From Megalonaias nervosa (taxonomy: Eukaryota > Mollusca > Bivalvia > Unionida > Unionidae): 64,000 bases of DNA. The stretch is from positions 1 to 64,000 of the forward strand of contig JAECUM010003627.1 in NCBI GenBank assembly GCA_016617855.1, written 5' to 3'. The first letter of the stretch is position 1. Every line of letters starts with the position of its first letter. The notes under the pieces are model-generated. The model saw only the letters and a list, made by a program, of their open reading frames with translations, had not been told where the DNA came from and made no database searches. A program made the translations under genes and the position numbers. This document shows, in pieces, positions 12,117-25,294 of this stretch.

Positions 12117-12333
12117 ATATGTCAATCAAAATAAAATATAGGATCTGTTCTTATTGGGACAGGTTTGCATTAACAGAATGTTATATGGTGTTGACTAAAT
12201 AAAAATACAACATATTTTCTCACACGTAGTACCAAATGAAGTGTAATTGTTCGCAGTATATTAGTTTCCAATATTTGTGGTTAGAGTGCGACTGCACACA
12301 TTTTAATCACTGCAACGACCTCGTGGGGGCACA

Positions 12334-12651
12334 GCTCGATTGGCCCAAGTGGTTAGAGTGTCCGCCTGGGACGCGGAAGGTCGCGGGTTAGAACACTGGC
12401 TGAGTCGTACCAAAGACTTATAAAAATGGTTCTAGCAGCTGCCTCGCTAGGAGCTCAGCATTAATAGGTTACTTTTAGGACTGGTCGTCCTGGTGTCAAT
12501 AACGTGACTGGGTAGGACATGATGCTACATGTCTGCGGCATGATTGCCCATTGCTAGACATCACTATAAACTTACACACAGCAGACGTTGTAGATAAGTG
12601 ACTAGATAATGGTTAAAACTATTTTAATAAACTAAAACACACACCCACACA
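12334..12651 (+). mobile_element. tRNA-Pro-derived SINE, copy 1
   Basis: The head is tRNA-like, with an A box at 'tggcccaagtgg' and a mutated B box 'gggttagaac'. The anticodon loop 'ctgggac' carries GGG (Pro). The body 'taccaaagactta' to 'cactataaact' is shared with 29393-29751 and 33731-33981. The tail is 'aaaacacacacccacaca'. This is the most diverged of the three copies. Confidence 0.85.
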
Positions 12652-13652
12652 AATTGTCAGGAATCATCGATTGTTGATGTGAAGAAAACAAAGTTATCCG
12701 GATCTACAATCTAACTTATATTTCCACGATAGAGATAGCAAACCTACGTCGTTTCTGATATTGCCGTATTTGCAGACAATGCTGTCAATACGTTCCTTGT
12801 AAATATATTCATTCTCGCTCTGTTGTATCATTTTCGTGATTCTGATATGAAGGTTTATTACATGCCCATTTAATCTTAACTTGGCTGCTCCGGCGTTTGA
12901 TGCAGATGTTCAGTAAATATTTCCCTATCGCTCACCTAAATTTTTCCTATCGTACAACCAGCCTGGAACTTTTATCACTTGAAAAATGCTATATTTTTCA
13001 ACTGATAAATTATCTGCAATCATTTATTACTATAACATTTAAATAACTAAGTGTAATTTTATTAATGTCTATACACATCCAGTTTCTAATTGTTCACAAC
13101 CATTCAGTCACGGGGAGGTGGGAGGTTTTAGAATGTATCTGGTTAAAACGGTCCAATTCTCCTTTGAGGCTTAATGTACGGTAAGAAGTGATACTGAGAT
13201 TATGGGGAGTTCACAACACATGCCGTCTGGAAATTATAGTCGCCGTTGACAATAATATTTTGGTGAGAATGTTTGACCGTGCGTACTCATAAGAAACTTG
13301 TGTACAAAGTGATACCAAACATGACAGACATCGAGAGACCCGGTACTTTGCCATGAAATCTTAGATTAAAAGTATCAAAAAGTCCAGTTAAAATACAAAA
13401 AACGCAGTTTGTGATGTTCATATTTAATATTACAATTATGCAATATCTGTACGTGTCTTTAGCGTGTCTGCGATTTTCGAGTCGCACACCACCGCATATA
13501 TAATTAATAACATTATTGTCATCGCAAATATATTTGTGGCTGGCAAGGCGGTGTTTAATATTATCTTGAAATAAGTATCATCGTGTCCGGATACAACTTT
13601 TCATGCACGTTCTGAAACTGGCCACGCACGCACCATCAAGTATCGAAGGATA
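12652..13652. other. No recognisable feature
   Basis: Unique AT-rich sequence without gene, RNA or repeat that I can identify. The minus-strand frame 13487-13287 has no recognisable motif. Confidence 0.4.
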
Positions 13653-14089
13653 TTTCAATGGCAGCGTCGGACAAGTATTATTCTAAGATGAATTTGCACA
13701 CTTGCACGACATTTGCAATACCGTCATTACAGAATACAACGACCACAGGAGATCCACCGAATGATCACGAGGATAAATGAAAAGGGAATGTTTTGGATGC
13801 TATTGTGCCACTGTTGTTATTGCAGCGACGTTGACAGTCACGACGGCCACGGCAGTGATTATTGTGAGCCTATATAGCGGAGCTATGAACCGAGAGGCAA
13901 AAGATGACCCAAACATAATGACTGAAAATTGTAGTGACGATCAGACAATATGTAAATTGGGCCCCAGTTACTATGGATCATTACTATTATGTAAGAGTGA
14001 CGATGCCGTTGAAGCACTACGAGTACGCACAGGAGTTCTTGTCCAGTAATCTCTCTCTCTCTCTCTCTCTTTCTCTCTGCGTATATAAA

Positions 14090-14179
<90 letters not shown>

Positions 14180-15114
14180 GATGTCAGCTGTATAAATTCG
14201 GATGACCGGAGAACACAGATGCAGCACATACAGTTGAGAACATTTGTCGTGAATCCATGAGCTGAACTGTCTCGTGACCACATTGAGGCAATCAAGGAAT
14301 CATTTTGTGAGTGGTGTCAGACGTCATTGCGATGAAATCTCATCAAAGATATCAACATTGTTAGGACGCATCGCTGTTATTTACATTCGAGCAAATATTG
14401 GAAATCAACTCGACCATCGATTCACAGTTTCACGCGCAGGTTTTAACGCTAATGCGGGACAACATAGTTTCATACTTGTCACGACGCGCAAGGGAATCTT
14501 TCCACTGCCGAACGAAAACTTCCAGTCCGACTTCTTCAGCTTCAGAGAATATATTTCCATTTGGTGCAGAAAAAATACACATCTGAGGAAACAAACAAAT
14601 GAAACAAAACAAATGACCAAAACTACATCGATGACGACGTTGTAACCCATAAACATGTTTGAAAGAGATCACATGCAGCCATGAGTAACAAGAATGTACT
14701 TATCCCAAGCATCCATAGCGGCAACATGGTCAAGCTGATGCCCAATTCAGGTACCTTGGGTAATATGTGTGCAAGGGAGCTTGATCGCATCGGTCGTCTC
14801 CATATGTTCAGTCGACGCATGGATTCATTGTCTAAGTGCAAATGGATAAGGAATAAAATTGCCAATCAATGCGGAATAAGTATCTGCATGTAAATCTTCA
14901 TGACCACGACATCATTATTTCATGTACTGCCGGATATCATCTGTGCCAGAACTTCAGCTTGATCGGGGCATATGAACAATTATCCGAGTATGTCAGTGCC
15001 ATCAGAGAAATTATTTTTCCGCTAGTAAGGAACAACAATTACTACTCGGGTGTGGCAACACTGCCGACATCCCTGGCGCGATCGACGATGACACATAACG
15101 GTGAAATTAAATAA
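13653..15114 (+). pseudogene. Possible degraded single-pass membrane protein gene, family unknown
   Basis: This stretch is less AT-rich than its surroundings and shows stretches that look protein-like. A frame from ATG at about 13659 reads 'MAASDKYYSKMNLHT' to 'PPNDHEDK'. After a one-base shift it continues as 13777-14049 with a hydrophobic segment 'ATVVIAATLTVTTATAVIIV' after a short Cys-containing cytoplasmic-looking tail, giving a type II or signal-anchor topology. A further shift near 13965 gives '[20 protein letters not shown]'. The frame is then interrupted by (TC)n and (TA)n, and resumes in pieces up to 14869-15114 ('YLHVNLHDHDIIISC'). I do not recognise the family. Each shift could also mean that these are just chance frames. 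Confidence 0.3.
14050..14176. repeat. (TC)n and (TA)n microsatellites
   Basis: A (TC)n run at 14050-14078 is followed by an uninterrupted (TA)n run at about 14092-14176. Both fall inside the protein-like stretch. Open frames here encoding runs of Ile-Tyr are artefacts of the repeat. Confidence 0.95.
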
Positions 15115-16270
15115 CACGCGCGTTAGTTTCACCATCCACCTTTGGGTGCTGATGGATATGAAGAACAATAAGGAGGTCAGGGATATCGCGGAATGAATAC
15201 TGATTACATTGACGCGAATGCATATTGTACTGGTACTTCTGGAGCTACATCGACAACCGTCGCGGAGAAAGAATCAGTCCTTGCGGTTTCGTACAGAAAA
15301 CATTTACCATTAGGACCGTAAGAGCCGTTAGGTGACATGATGAGACCTTGATGCTATTCAAACATGTTTTATTGACACATTTTGGACCAAACTGGACAAA
15401 TTACATTTCCCGTGTGTATGTATATGTAAATGACATGACACGCATTTAATGCATGAGAGTAAAAGTTCCATAAAGCTTTGACTTTTTTGTTTTGAATTGC
15501 TTTTGTTCACAATACTCACAAACATGCATCTTTGACAATGGAACTGTCTTGGTCAATCTTGATTTCCCTCATGCTATATTGTCCCTGAGAGTATTTTCTT
15601 ATGGCTTCCCACTTCTTCCATGAAACAATGTAACAATATACCCATTGGAGATCACAGTTGGGAATTTTAGTGTGACCAAACAACATAGGTTAGGAGTTTA
15701 CTTATACAATATTAAGTATACTTTTATTAATCACCTCTTTTCCAACGTTTAGGACTTTTTTAACGATCCATTCTCTGCATTAATGTTAAGGTTGCGCTCT
15801 GGATTGGGTTCATGTTTGAACGTTGCTACCAAGAACATAAAAACACACCAAAAATAAAAATAAAAAACCCCAAAACGCCCTCCCACTAAAGGCTTCAAAG
15901 CTCCGTATTGTCTCTTGCATACCCTAGCTATGGTTTAAAATATATCCGAACGTTTGAATTAAACATGATGTGAGAGTGTCTATTGCCTTCGTCAGATCTT
16001 CATACATTTAGCAAAAGACTTTTCATTGTGAGCTATGTGATACAGTTTTCATTCTCACACAAGGGCTGTTATAAACACCTTAATTTTTCTTGCCAAGAGA
16101 ATCACAGCCGCTTTCAGAGAGACGAAAATATTAATTTTCCCTTCTAGTTCCGAAAAAGATGAAAATGTCTATGATCTATTTTTCAAAATAATATACTCTG
16201 TGCATGGTGTTCGGGAAAATGCGATGAATATCCATGACAAAAATCATATCCTGTATCATTTGAACATGGA
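15115..16270. other. No recognisable feature
   Basis: No gene or repeat identified. From about 16200 the sequence begins to resemble the region upstream of the second PTCHD copy ('gatgaatatccatgac' against 'cggatatttatga' near 42732). Confidence 0.4.
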
Positions 16271-16922
16271 AATGTTTTCGACATTATTGTAGAACAGTGG
16301 CACATACTGTTATTGCTCTGGAATGTTATGCACCAAGCATATCTTTGAACTCGATATCATAACATCGAAATGGTATTTATAAGTAAACTTCAAACTGTTT
16401 GTAGGGAGCATGTTCATGAATATTGCAAATGACAAACTGACTTGCATTACTTTGCTGTAGACTTAATGCCTTGTGGTGTAGTTTGTGATCTATTTCCAAT
16501 ATATAGCATACAGTCTCCTGCAAAGGAATATAATAACAATAACAATAACAATAATAATAATAGTAATAATAATAATAAATATCGTATGTTCAAGGACTGT
16601 CATAATTAACACTATTGGTATGCTGGTTGAGGATGATAACGTCTTATGTTTGTCCAAATTAACTTCACTTACTGAACCCTGAAAAGAGACGCTCTTCAAG
16701 GCCCGCTGTAGACTTTTTAGATATCTGTTTTCTTCGGGTAAATGTAACTATTATTATATACCCTAATTACAAGTGTAACGCAAATCAACTTAGAATTAGT
16801 TAAGAATAGTTGATAGCCAAACACAACATTAAGTGATTATAAAATCACTATTAAATATATTGGTGCTAATGTTTCATTATTATGCTGAGGACATCAAACA
16901 TGTTCTGCCTTTAGAATTACAG
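16271..16922 (+). repeat. 5' flank duplicated with PTCHD copy 1
   Basis: It aligns with 42770-43354: both contain 'attgtagaacagtgg', then 'tgtttgtaggg', 'aatgacaaact', 'tttgcattgc'-like words and 'gtctcctgc', and both end at an intron acceptor 'aattacag' before the first coding exon. Here a simple (TAACAA)n/(TAA)n run at about 16528-16578 is added. The duplication therefore covers at least 600 bases of intron or 5' region. Confidence 0.75.
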
Positions 16923-19900
16923 GGTACTTTCAACAAAATGTGGCAAAACGTTATTGAACGTTCACGTAAAAAATTGACACAATAACTGGGACAATTTTGC
17001 TAGGTATGGGCGATATGTTACCAGACATCCATGGAAGTTTATGTTGGTTTTGATCTTTGTAAACGGACAGTTCTCTATTGGAAGGATCCACTTACAAGGG
17101 GAAACTTATTTAGAGGCTTTGTACTCACCATAGAAAACGAAGCGAGCAAGAACTGAGGACGTGTCAAGGCCTTTTTCAAGATCTTTTTGGGACACATTGT
17201 GTCGGTTTGCAACTATTGTTAGATCGAGGTCGCCATACTGAAATTATTACTCGAGAAGTTTCGGACAATGTTGAAGATCCTAACACCCTTGCTACAGTAG
17301 AAAAGCAATGCAATCGCTTTATAAAAAAAAGAAAATCACTCCTACCATCCATAAGAATGGTGTTAGCATCAACTATGCAGAAATGTGTGCCAGAAATGTA
17401 TTAGGATGCTCTGTTAAACTGTACGGGTTCCTTTTTCAGACTTATCTCTGCAGTGGTAACACGATGTCACATTTCCATATTTGTAGAATAATATCTTTGT
17501 CCGTATTTATTATGAAAACATGATAGGGGATTGTGCTTGTATTCAAATGCAATTGATTTTATTCTGACTATTTTGTCGTCTTGAAAAATGACTTTGTTTT
17601 CAGAATGAAATCCTTTCCATTTCCTTTAAATAAAATCACATATATTCAATACAGATTGATGGAGGAAGAGCTCGATGAAAATATTTCTCATATTTTCTTG
17701 CTTGCAATTACCTTCGCTGTGATGATTATCTGCATTTGTTTTGCCAGATTTACAGCAAGATGCAATATTGTTGCCAAAGTGCAAATCTTGGGGTATCCTG
17801 GAGTCATCGCTGCATGTATTGCAATTCCTTCTTCTTTTGGCATTGTCAGCGCATGTGGAGTGATCTCCATCAACATCGTCGGCATGTTTCCATTTTTAAT
17901 AATAGGTAGGCTTTGAGTTATTACACTACGTCCATACCTGAAATTTACTTAAATTTTCAGATAATAAAACCTTTCTACGGGCTACTATGCTCAAAAATCT
18001 AAACCTTTTACCATATGAAAAAAATATTGGAAATACCAGTGAATACCTTCTAACAACATGCAATATACAAGCAGCCTAATTACAAAGATTGTTTTCTCCC
18101 TGAAAAACAAAAATAAATAAACACATTTCTTAGAAAAATTATTTCATCTGTCTAATTCTATCTTATTTTTATCAGCTCTGGTAGTGACAGTATATTGCAC
18201 TACATATCATATTATAAAAATAAATAAAGATTTGACCAAAGTGGAATATCCAAATGAAAGTTATGACAATGGTTTGTTAAAGTTATACGTATTATCCGCA
18301 CTATTGCTGGCTTTATATTCCAAGAACGCATTGAACATCAGGTAAAAAAACTAGTCTGCATTAATTCGTAACTACAGTGGTAGAAGTGGATGCCATGCTT
18401 GTCCTGCTTTCTCGAGTTGCCGAGGCTCAGCACAAAGGCAGTGTGGAAGATACGAATGCCGGAACTATGCAAATAAGTGGAGTGGCATTCACCGTTACAT
18501 CCGTTACCGACACTCGGTGCTTCATCAGTCTTACAGAGTCAGAAAGTTTTGCATCTATATAGGTATGATTATTTTGTATATCAGAATCAAGTAAGCGAAC
18601 AAATAAGGGCGACTTAGAAAGAATACGCTTTATTGATGGATTAAAATTCGTATTTAAATGTACTACGCACATTTACTAACATATCAGTGATTACTGTTCC
18701 AAGCATAAAACCAAGTCTAAAATGTATGAAATCATTAGAGATATTAATCGAAATTAAACATTTGTAATGTTTGTTTCCGAAGTTTAATATCCTTGTTACT
18801 AAGATGCGTTTAATGTACTGTCTCGTTTACATTAGCCTTTAGAAGAAAGTATTAAAGTGTTTTCCTTGCCCACTGCCTATCGTTGGTGTAGTAATAGTTT
18901 CTGGTCTGCCTTCCTTCTTAACGCACAAGAAAATATGTAGAATATCACAAATATTATGTACTTAGACTAAATATGATACAATAGTTTCAATTGGGTTTAA
19001 AATTCTCCTTATTGTCACTTGATATTTTTTGGCGGACTCTGACCCTATGCAATATCATTTGAAGGAATAAATTATGTCAGACACTCTACAAAAGTCAACC
19101 ATTCAAAGGCAACATATATTTATTGGCAATTTACTATTCAAAATAATACATTAAGCTTAGCGATGGAGTGTTAAATAATGGCTACGTTGGAGCTGAAAAA
19201 CGCACGCATTTACTAGCACCCGTTATAATATTTTTTGAGACAATTTACGACAAAGAAGCAAAACTAAGTGATTATTAGGAAATGACCTAAAAAGGGTCTA
19301 GTACATATCTGCATAATTATTTGCGTATATATTTAGGTGTTGCAGTAATTGTTTGCCACTTTGACTAGGCAAACATTTTCTTAGCTTGTTTGACGATACA
19401 GGAGTAACGTGTAGAATCCAACAGACACTGTATGAACTGTCTTCCTGCAATTGCCAAGAAGAAAGCCAAGGAACAATGAACGACTGCACAATACATTATC
19501 TGCGGCAAAGGTTCACCTCCTATGTCAAGGACTGAGGCTGAAAACTGTCCAGATTCATTTGCTGATTGGCAATTTTCAAACGCTTTTTTCAAATCCCCTG
19601 TGAAAATTATAATACATCTTTTAGTGGAAATCTCTTGATATAAATATCACTATCAAAAAAACAGAACTTGATATTTAGTATCCCCAGCCTTGTATTTGTT
19701 TAAATATTGATAATGGCTAGACGAAATTTTAGAAAACGTATCATACTTATCATTCGTGATTCATCATGCTTTCTTATATTCCTGCAATGTTGCGCAGGAT
19801 GCGATGTTGAAAAAATGCAATGTATTACACACGTGTTAAAGATGATTTTTAGATACGTTAATTATCATTCTACAAGCAGTCGGAATTGTGTGATCACTCT

Positions 19901-20638
19901 AATGAGGATACGTTTGCAACGAATCTTGAATACCACAGTATCATCGTTTCAAAAATGACATATTAATTGACAATAAATAATGACAGCTTCCTGGTTTTAT
20001 ATATGTCTGAGAGCTTGCACTCGACAGAAACACTAGAACAAGTAATGTTGAATATGCGTGATGTCGTTAAGCTCTCAACCATATCAACATCTGCCTTTTC
20101 CTTTTATTTTATTTTCTATAAACGCTTATATTTGTTTGAAAACTGTGCGAAAGACAGGTATTACTTAGGTATGGGTCCCTTACTTATTGTCTTATTCTAG
20201 CCACATCCTCTCTTAGTGATTTACTTAACGATTATTCGTGTTATGATAACTTTGGTATCATGGGCTTCATTAAATTTCTCGGAATAACCTTAGCACAGTC
20301 ACTATGATTCTAACAGTATCGAGTGCTGGAGCGACAATTTGTCAGTTTCATGGCTTCTGATGGCAATACCCGGGACAAAAGGAAAAACAGGACCCGAGAA
20401 GCCATAATAATCCACTGAGAAGTAACTTCGATTCTTAGCATTATAATATTCACTGTCGACATGTCGTATATATTCCGATACATTTTATGGTTAGGGATCT
20501 TGTCATTTTTATTGGATTAGGGCATACCATATTATTCCTTCCCTTAGTCCCATTGGTCATTGATCCTCAGACAACTAGCGAATAATCCAACAGGTAGTAT
20601 GCAATCCAGTAAGATTTGGATGTGGAAATTAACACCTT
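16923..20638 (+). pseudogene. Patched domain-containing (PTCHD-like) pseudogene, copy 1
   Basis: PTCHD proteins are 12-helix RND-type membrane proteins with a sterol-sensing domain. Four exons are visible. Exon 1 (16923 to about 17455) has a start at 16938 aligned with that of copy 2, the first membrane segment, and the Cys-containing extracellular loop ('NYAEMCARN'). Exon 2 (17604-17905) holds membrane helices 2-4 of the sterol-sensing domain ('SINIVGMFPFLIIG'), between AG and a GT donor. Exon 3 (18378-18562) carries 'VEVDAML', equivalent to the family's GVDDMF. Exon 4 (19337 to about 20638) holds the second half. Lesions include frameshifts in exon 1, a shift before 'FCIYIG' at the end of exon 3, a TAG at 19366-19368 where copy 2 has GAG, and many more in exon 4. 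Confidence 0.9.
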
Positions 20639-21284
20639 AAAAACAGAATGAACAGTTTACTAACTACACACTTGAAGACGCATACTACGATTAAATGCAA
20701 ATCTGGATAGCGCCGAGTTTAGTATTTTAGACCTATCAAGTACAGAATGCTCGTTGCAGCATAACATACTATGTCATTGCAGTATTATATTTGCCCTCTG
20801 AAGTAGTTTTGATAGTCTTGTTACGTTTTCATCACATATTTTATCCGCTTAGTGCTAGCTGATTAAATCCAAACGGCAACATTCAGAAGTCTCCATACCA
20901 GCAATGAAAACCGTTGATTGTAATGAACATACAAGTTTTATCTCCCTAATGCTAGTACTTTCAGCTGAAACTAGCATGTTGCATGAAGAAAATAAAAGGT
21001 AAGATCAGTGTATTGACACAGTGAATTTTGTTTTGTGGCATGTACCGATAAATTTGAAGGATGATATTATTATTTTAGCTTTGATCTGAACTTATTATTC
21101 TGTGTCCGGCAGCTTTGGGTTTGCATCAATGGATAATGACCAATTAACGTATTCCAACAAATAAGTATCTAAAGTCAACCGAAAGAACCCGAATAACATT
21201 AACATCCAGAGTCTTAGGGGAAAACAATTAAAATGTGGTATGATTCTTTTTCATTGTAACATATTATTTATTCAAATCTTAGAG
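20639..21284 (+). repeat. 3' flank duplicated with PTCHD copy 1
   Basis: It aligns loosely with 45133-45540. Shared words include 'gattaaatgcaaatctgga', 'agcatgttgc' and 'aatttgaaggatgatat' (copy 2: 'aaacttgaaagatgatat'). It carries no coding signal and probably represents 3' UTR and flank of the duplicated gene. Confidence 0.65.
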
Positions 21285-21406
21285 CATACATTTTTCTGAT
21301 CACTTCAATGAAAAATAGTTATGGACGTTAGGTTTCAAATAATTGCATACATTTTTTCCGATCACTTCAATGAAAATGGTTATGAACGTTAGGTTTCAAA
21401 TAATTA
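21285..21406. repeat. Tandem duplication of a ~61-bp unit
   Basis: Two adjacent copies (21285-21345 and 21346-21406) share 'gatcacttcaatgaaaa' and 'gttaggtttcaaataatt' with a handful of differences. Confidence 0.9.
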
Positions 21407-21944
21407 AGATTTAGAGTTTTCTGCTAAAGGATAGCAAAAACATAAAAATAGAAACATTAAATGCAAGGGCAGCTTTCATGTTTCAAGGGATCCCAATGAA
21501 TGTATTCTTATTAATTATGCGACTGTTTCGGATATGTTATCTATTCACGGGACCGATTGGATAGGTAATACCGTACATAAATAAAAACACAAGAGGACAG
21601 TCAAAGCAGCATGAGTTCACAGCAAACTCACAAAGCTTTGTCGTCAAACTCTTTGTTTGTAAAAGAGCAATGCTCGCAAAAATACGTGCATGTATTCGGT
21701 AGACGTTTCTGTCAGCTGTAGCAGAAATGGCAAATTAGAAAATAAATTTATTGAGCCCAAGAAACAAACTTTATTATTGCTTACTTTGTTTTCTTGATGA
21801 TATTTTCTTTATTTGTACCCGTTCCGAAAAAATAATTAAAATGTTTCTTACTTTGATGAACAATCACAATGCATCAATCAAATCTGATACGAGCATTGGT
21901 AAGGGAATTATCGATTCAAAATACAAAAACATCAATAACAGATA
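21407..21944. other. No recognisable feature
   Basis: AT-rich. The open frame 21751-21945 has no recognisable motif. Confidence 0.4.
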
Positions 21945-22260
21945 ACTATTGGTTACCTTTAAGTCAGATATCTAATGTACACCCGACAACATTGCTAACA
22001 TTTAAGGCAAATATCTAATATTCACCTGGTAACATTGATATCCATCAAACCAGATATCAATATACAACTGATAACATTCATAACCTTCAAGCCAGGTATC
22101 TAATGTACACGTGATAACATGGTAACATTTAAGGGAAATATCTAATTATAACACTTGATAACATAGTCAATATAATGCAGACCATCATCAGTTTGTGACT
22201 TTGATCTGAATACTGAACATTATTACCAGTTAATATGAATCTTATGATTTACTAAAAGTA
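21945..22260 (+). repeat. Old relative of the 43-bp minisatellite segment
   Basis: Degenerate units of roughly 50 bases, with recurring 'atatctaat', 'tacac' and 'gataacat', are followed by 'accatcatcagtttgtgact' and 'atgatttactaaaagta'. This order matches copy B at 49131-49450, including the part deleted from copy A. It lies about 1.3 kb downstream of PTCHD copy 1, as copy B lies downstream of PTCHD copy 2. Confidence 0.7.
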
Positions 22261-24173
22261 CTGTTTATGTAGTTTTGTATTTATTACATATTCATCTTTA
22301 TTCACAGATTTTTTTCAATTTTGATTTTTGTATGCATTTAAGAATGAATTGGGTATTTGACGTTTAATGAAACATATTGTACAACACTTTGTAAACATCC
22401 CCATTGAAGTAATTGGTGTTTGGCCAGGATATACACTGTGCAATTGCGTCATCGGTTTGTTTGCCTTGCAGATATGGTGACTTACTCTCTAGCTTTCAAT
22501 TTTCAAAAATGTTGTATGGGACATATGAATGGGTTTAAACTGCTGTCACATACAAGTGGATGTTTTCCTCACTTTTGAAATGGAACATAGGTTTTGTACC
22601 AGTAATTTATCCTTGTCTACAAATTTCAGCGCAAATTTCACAGACAAATCTCTATGGAATACATTCAAATAATACAGAAAACTCATACATTTACATTACT
22701 TTCTAACTCTCTATTGCTATGTTTTCATTAAATACAAGAAACTGGTGATGCATTGAACTTACATGTGATAATTTAAGCATATATATGTTTAGGAAAACAA
22801 AGATTCGGTATCTTTCTAACATGCGGACTAGAACGTTAATATTCATTTGTGTATTTATTAACGATACATTTTAAGCAATATTGTTCTTTTATCTCTTTTT
22901 CTGGTATAACAGTTGGAAGAATTTACATGTAAGCATACCTACACTTCCTTGCTTGTGCCCCAATGCTGGAAGAGTCTCGACATTGTAACATGATATGATT
23001 CTTCAAAATTCACGACACGTTCAAAACAGTTGCTTCTCTCTGTGATGCGTTTACCTTTATGTTGCAAATGTCTGATCAGTCTTTATCATCATATTTATTA
23101 GACAAATTTGATTACTCAGTAATATTAATAAGCAATTTGAAAGTTCTTCCACTTAAATTTGTTTCGTAGAATAAATATATAAAAACCTCTTCAAATCATA
23201 TTTTTGAAACTCTGAAGCTGAAATGGATGTTCTGGGTATGGGTTGGTATCTTAGATCATTTGCATCGTGGAATATCTCTTTTTTGTAACATCATTGCTGC
23301 AATTGGAAACGAGATCAACGCCTGCATGGTTCAAAAAGTCTAGTTCTTCGATTTCTTAGACCTTTTTATTTAAGGTCGTTTCGGACGAATTCAGCACTTT
23401 GTTGTAATTAGCAAACTCACGTGATGTTCAAATTCTGTAGCCGTAGTTGCTGTCCCTTAATTATATATTTATTGTTATGTTGTTGGCTTTAAGATTATAG
23501 TTTGAAGATACAAATCATCCGTTGACAGTAAAGTAGCCGGGTATACAGCAATTTAAATGATAAAAATGAGCTAATGTTGTCTCCGAATACTGGGGCAGTT
23601 CTAACCATGGACATGAAACAATGGATGAAGAATAAATGCAGTCACACAAACAGCTCAGTTTTTTCCAAGAAGACTGTACTATTTGAAATCATACAGAGAA
23701 CAGAGTTGATGTTGTAAAAGTGCGCTTGTGATCAAAACAAAAAGACCGGGCTTAATAATGTAGATATTATAGTCAGAACAAATTTACATTATTTGAAAAA
23801 AGTTACTTAAATTTTGTTTCATTTCATTATCGAAAAGTACAATGCGTGCATAATTTTTGAATGGGAGAGGTTTGATGGCAAATGAGTATTATAAAAACAA
23901 TTCAGTATGTTCGTAGTCTGTTAAGGTGTGAATAAACAAACATGTTGAATTTCAATTGAGACCTATTTATTATTTATCTTCAACGTTATATCACACCTTT
24001 AACGTGATACTTACCATGTATTTTTGTAACTTACTTTGTATCGTGACAAATAAGAAGGATGCATGTAATATATACATTGCCACATCTGATTCAAGTAGTA
24101 AACATTGCAACATCTGCAATGTTCTATATGTAATAAATCGTTATGACACATCAAATACCCTAACTTAAAATTA
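22261..24173. other. No recognisable feature
   Basis: AT-rich unique sequence. The frame 23956-24168 is short and featureless. Confidence 0.4.
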
Positions 24174-24230
24174 ATTCTGTCTGTCTGTCTGTCTCTGTCT
24201 GCCTTTATGTCTCTCTCTCTCTATATATAT
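24174..24230. repeat. Mixed (CTGT)n, (TC)n, (TA)n microsatellite
   Basis: Simple runs ending in 'ctatatatat' directly against the LTR that starts at 24231. Confidence 0.9.
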
Positions 24231-25149
24231 TGTGATGTATATTTAATTTAATTGTTTGTCTGTTAGTTTTAAATTGTTTATTGTTTCATTACATGCTTTT
24301 GTAATGTAACATTGTTTACTGGACTTGACCATGTCCAAATCTGAGTTCTGTTCTGTTTGACCTGATTGACTTTTAAAAAAATATTTTTATTTCATTGATG
24401 TAAACAATTAATAGTAGCTTCATTATTCTCTATGCTCATTGACCAAATTATTATTCAAGTAAACAAGAAGGCGTACATATGTTGATCAGGGTCAGGGTTT
24501 TGGAGATGCCCAAGTGAATTGTATAGGGTATTATGTCTTAAATAAACAAGATTTATTAGAACATTCAAGACGGTTATTTTCCATTAATGGTTGTTTTAAG
24601 AAAATGCTAATTGCGACCTTGAGGTCAATCAGAAAAATATATCATCTTGTGACTGTCAAGAGTTTACCAGTTGTGCTTTAAGATCTAGCACTTTAAGTTG
24701 TGTTATGTTCTGACCAGCTTAGGCTGAATTTTATTTTCTTCAAGTTAATTGAATTCAAGTGATTATTTTCTCTGGAAATACAAAGTGCTCTGGCAAAATT
24801 CTTGGATAAGGACATTCATTGGAATTATACTGAATTCAAACCTGGAATAATAGTTCTGTAATTCAACAAGAAACTGTTGACACATCAGTACGACGCAGGC
24901 TATAACAGACACGTCATAGCCTTCAATTTTAAATCTCTTTGGGTCTTGATCAAAATTTTATTCAGGACTTTTTATTCCTAGGACTTGTGTCTTTAATTCG
25001 TGGATTAGTTTTGGATTTAATTTGCAGAACCATAAGTTCTTTTGTCTCATTTTTCACTTTTATTCAAGGGAAATAAATTATTTGTCAAATTTTACAAAGC
25101 TTGTTGTCTTCAGTCTTTTCTGTTACTTATTCTAAGAGCATAGACTCGT

Positions 25150-25153
<4 letters not shown>
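24231..25153 (+). mobile_element. Solo LTR, copy 2 (923 bp)
   Basis: It starts 'tgtgatgtatatttaattt' and ends 'actcgtaaca', with flanks 'atat' on both sides (24227-24230 and 25154-25157). Shared with copy 1: the 5' words 'tttcattacatg' and 'ttgtaatg', and the 3' words 'ggaaataaattatttg' and 'acaaagcttgttg'. The duplicated target lies in a (TA)n setting, so the duplication is less decisive here than for copy 1. Confidence 0.8.
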
Positions 25154-25232
<79 letters not shown>

Positions 25233-25250
25233 TGCTATATAACTATACTT

Positions 25251-25293
<43 letters not shown>
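25154..25293. repeat. (TA)n microsatellites
   Basis: Long (TA)n at 25154-25232 and again at 25251-25293, separated by 'tgctatataactatacttt'. They directly abut the 3' end of the solo LTR. Confidence 0.95.

Positions 25294-25294
<1 letters not shown>

Noticed and set aside
13883..14295. Frames encoding long Ile-Tyr and Arg-Glu runs
   Set aside because: Read out of (TA)n and (TC)n microsatellites. The same applies to 25110-25334, 36123-36308 and 61611-61898.
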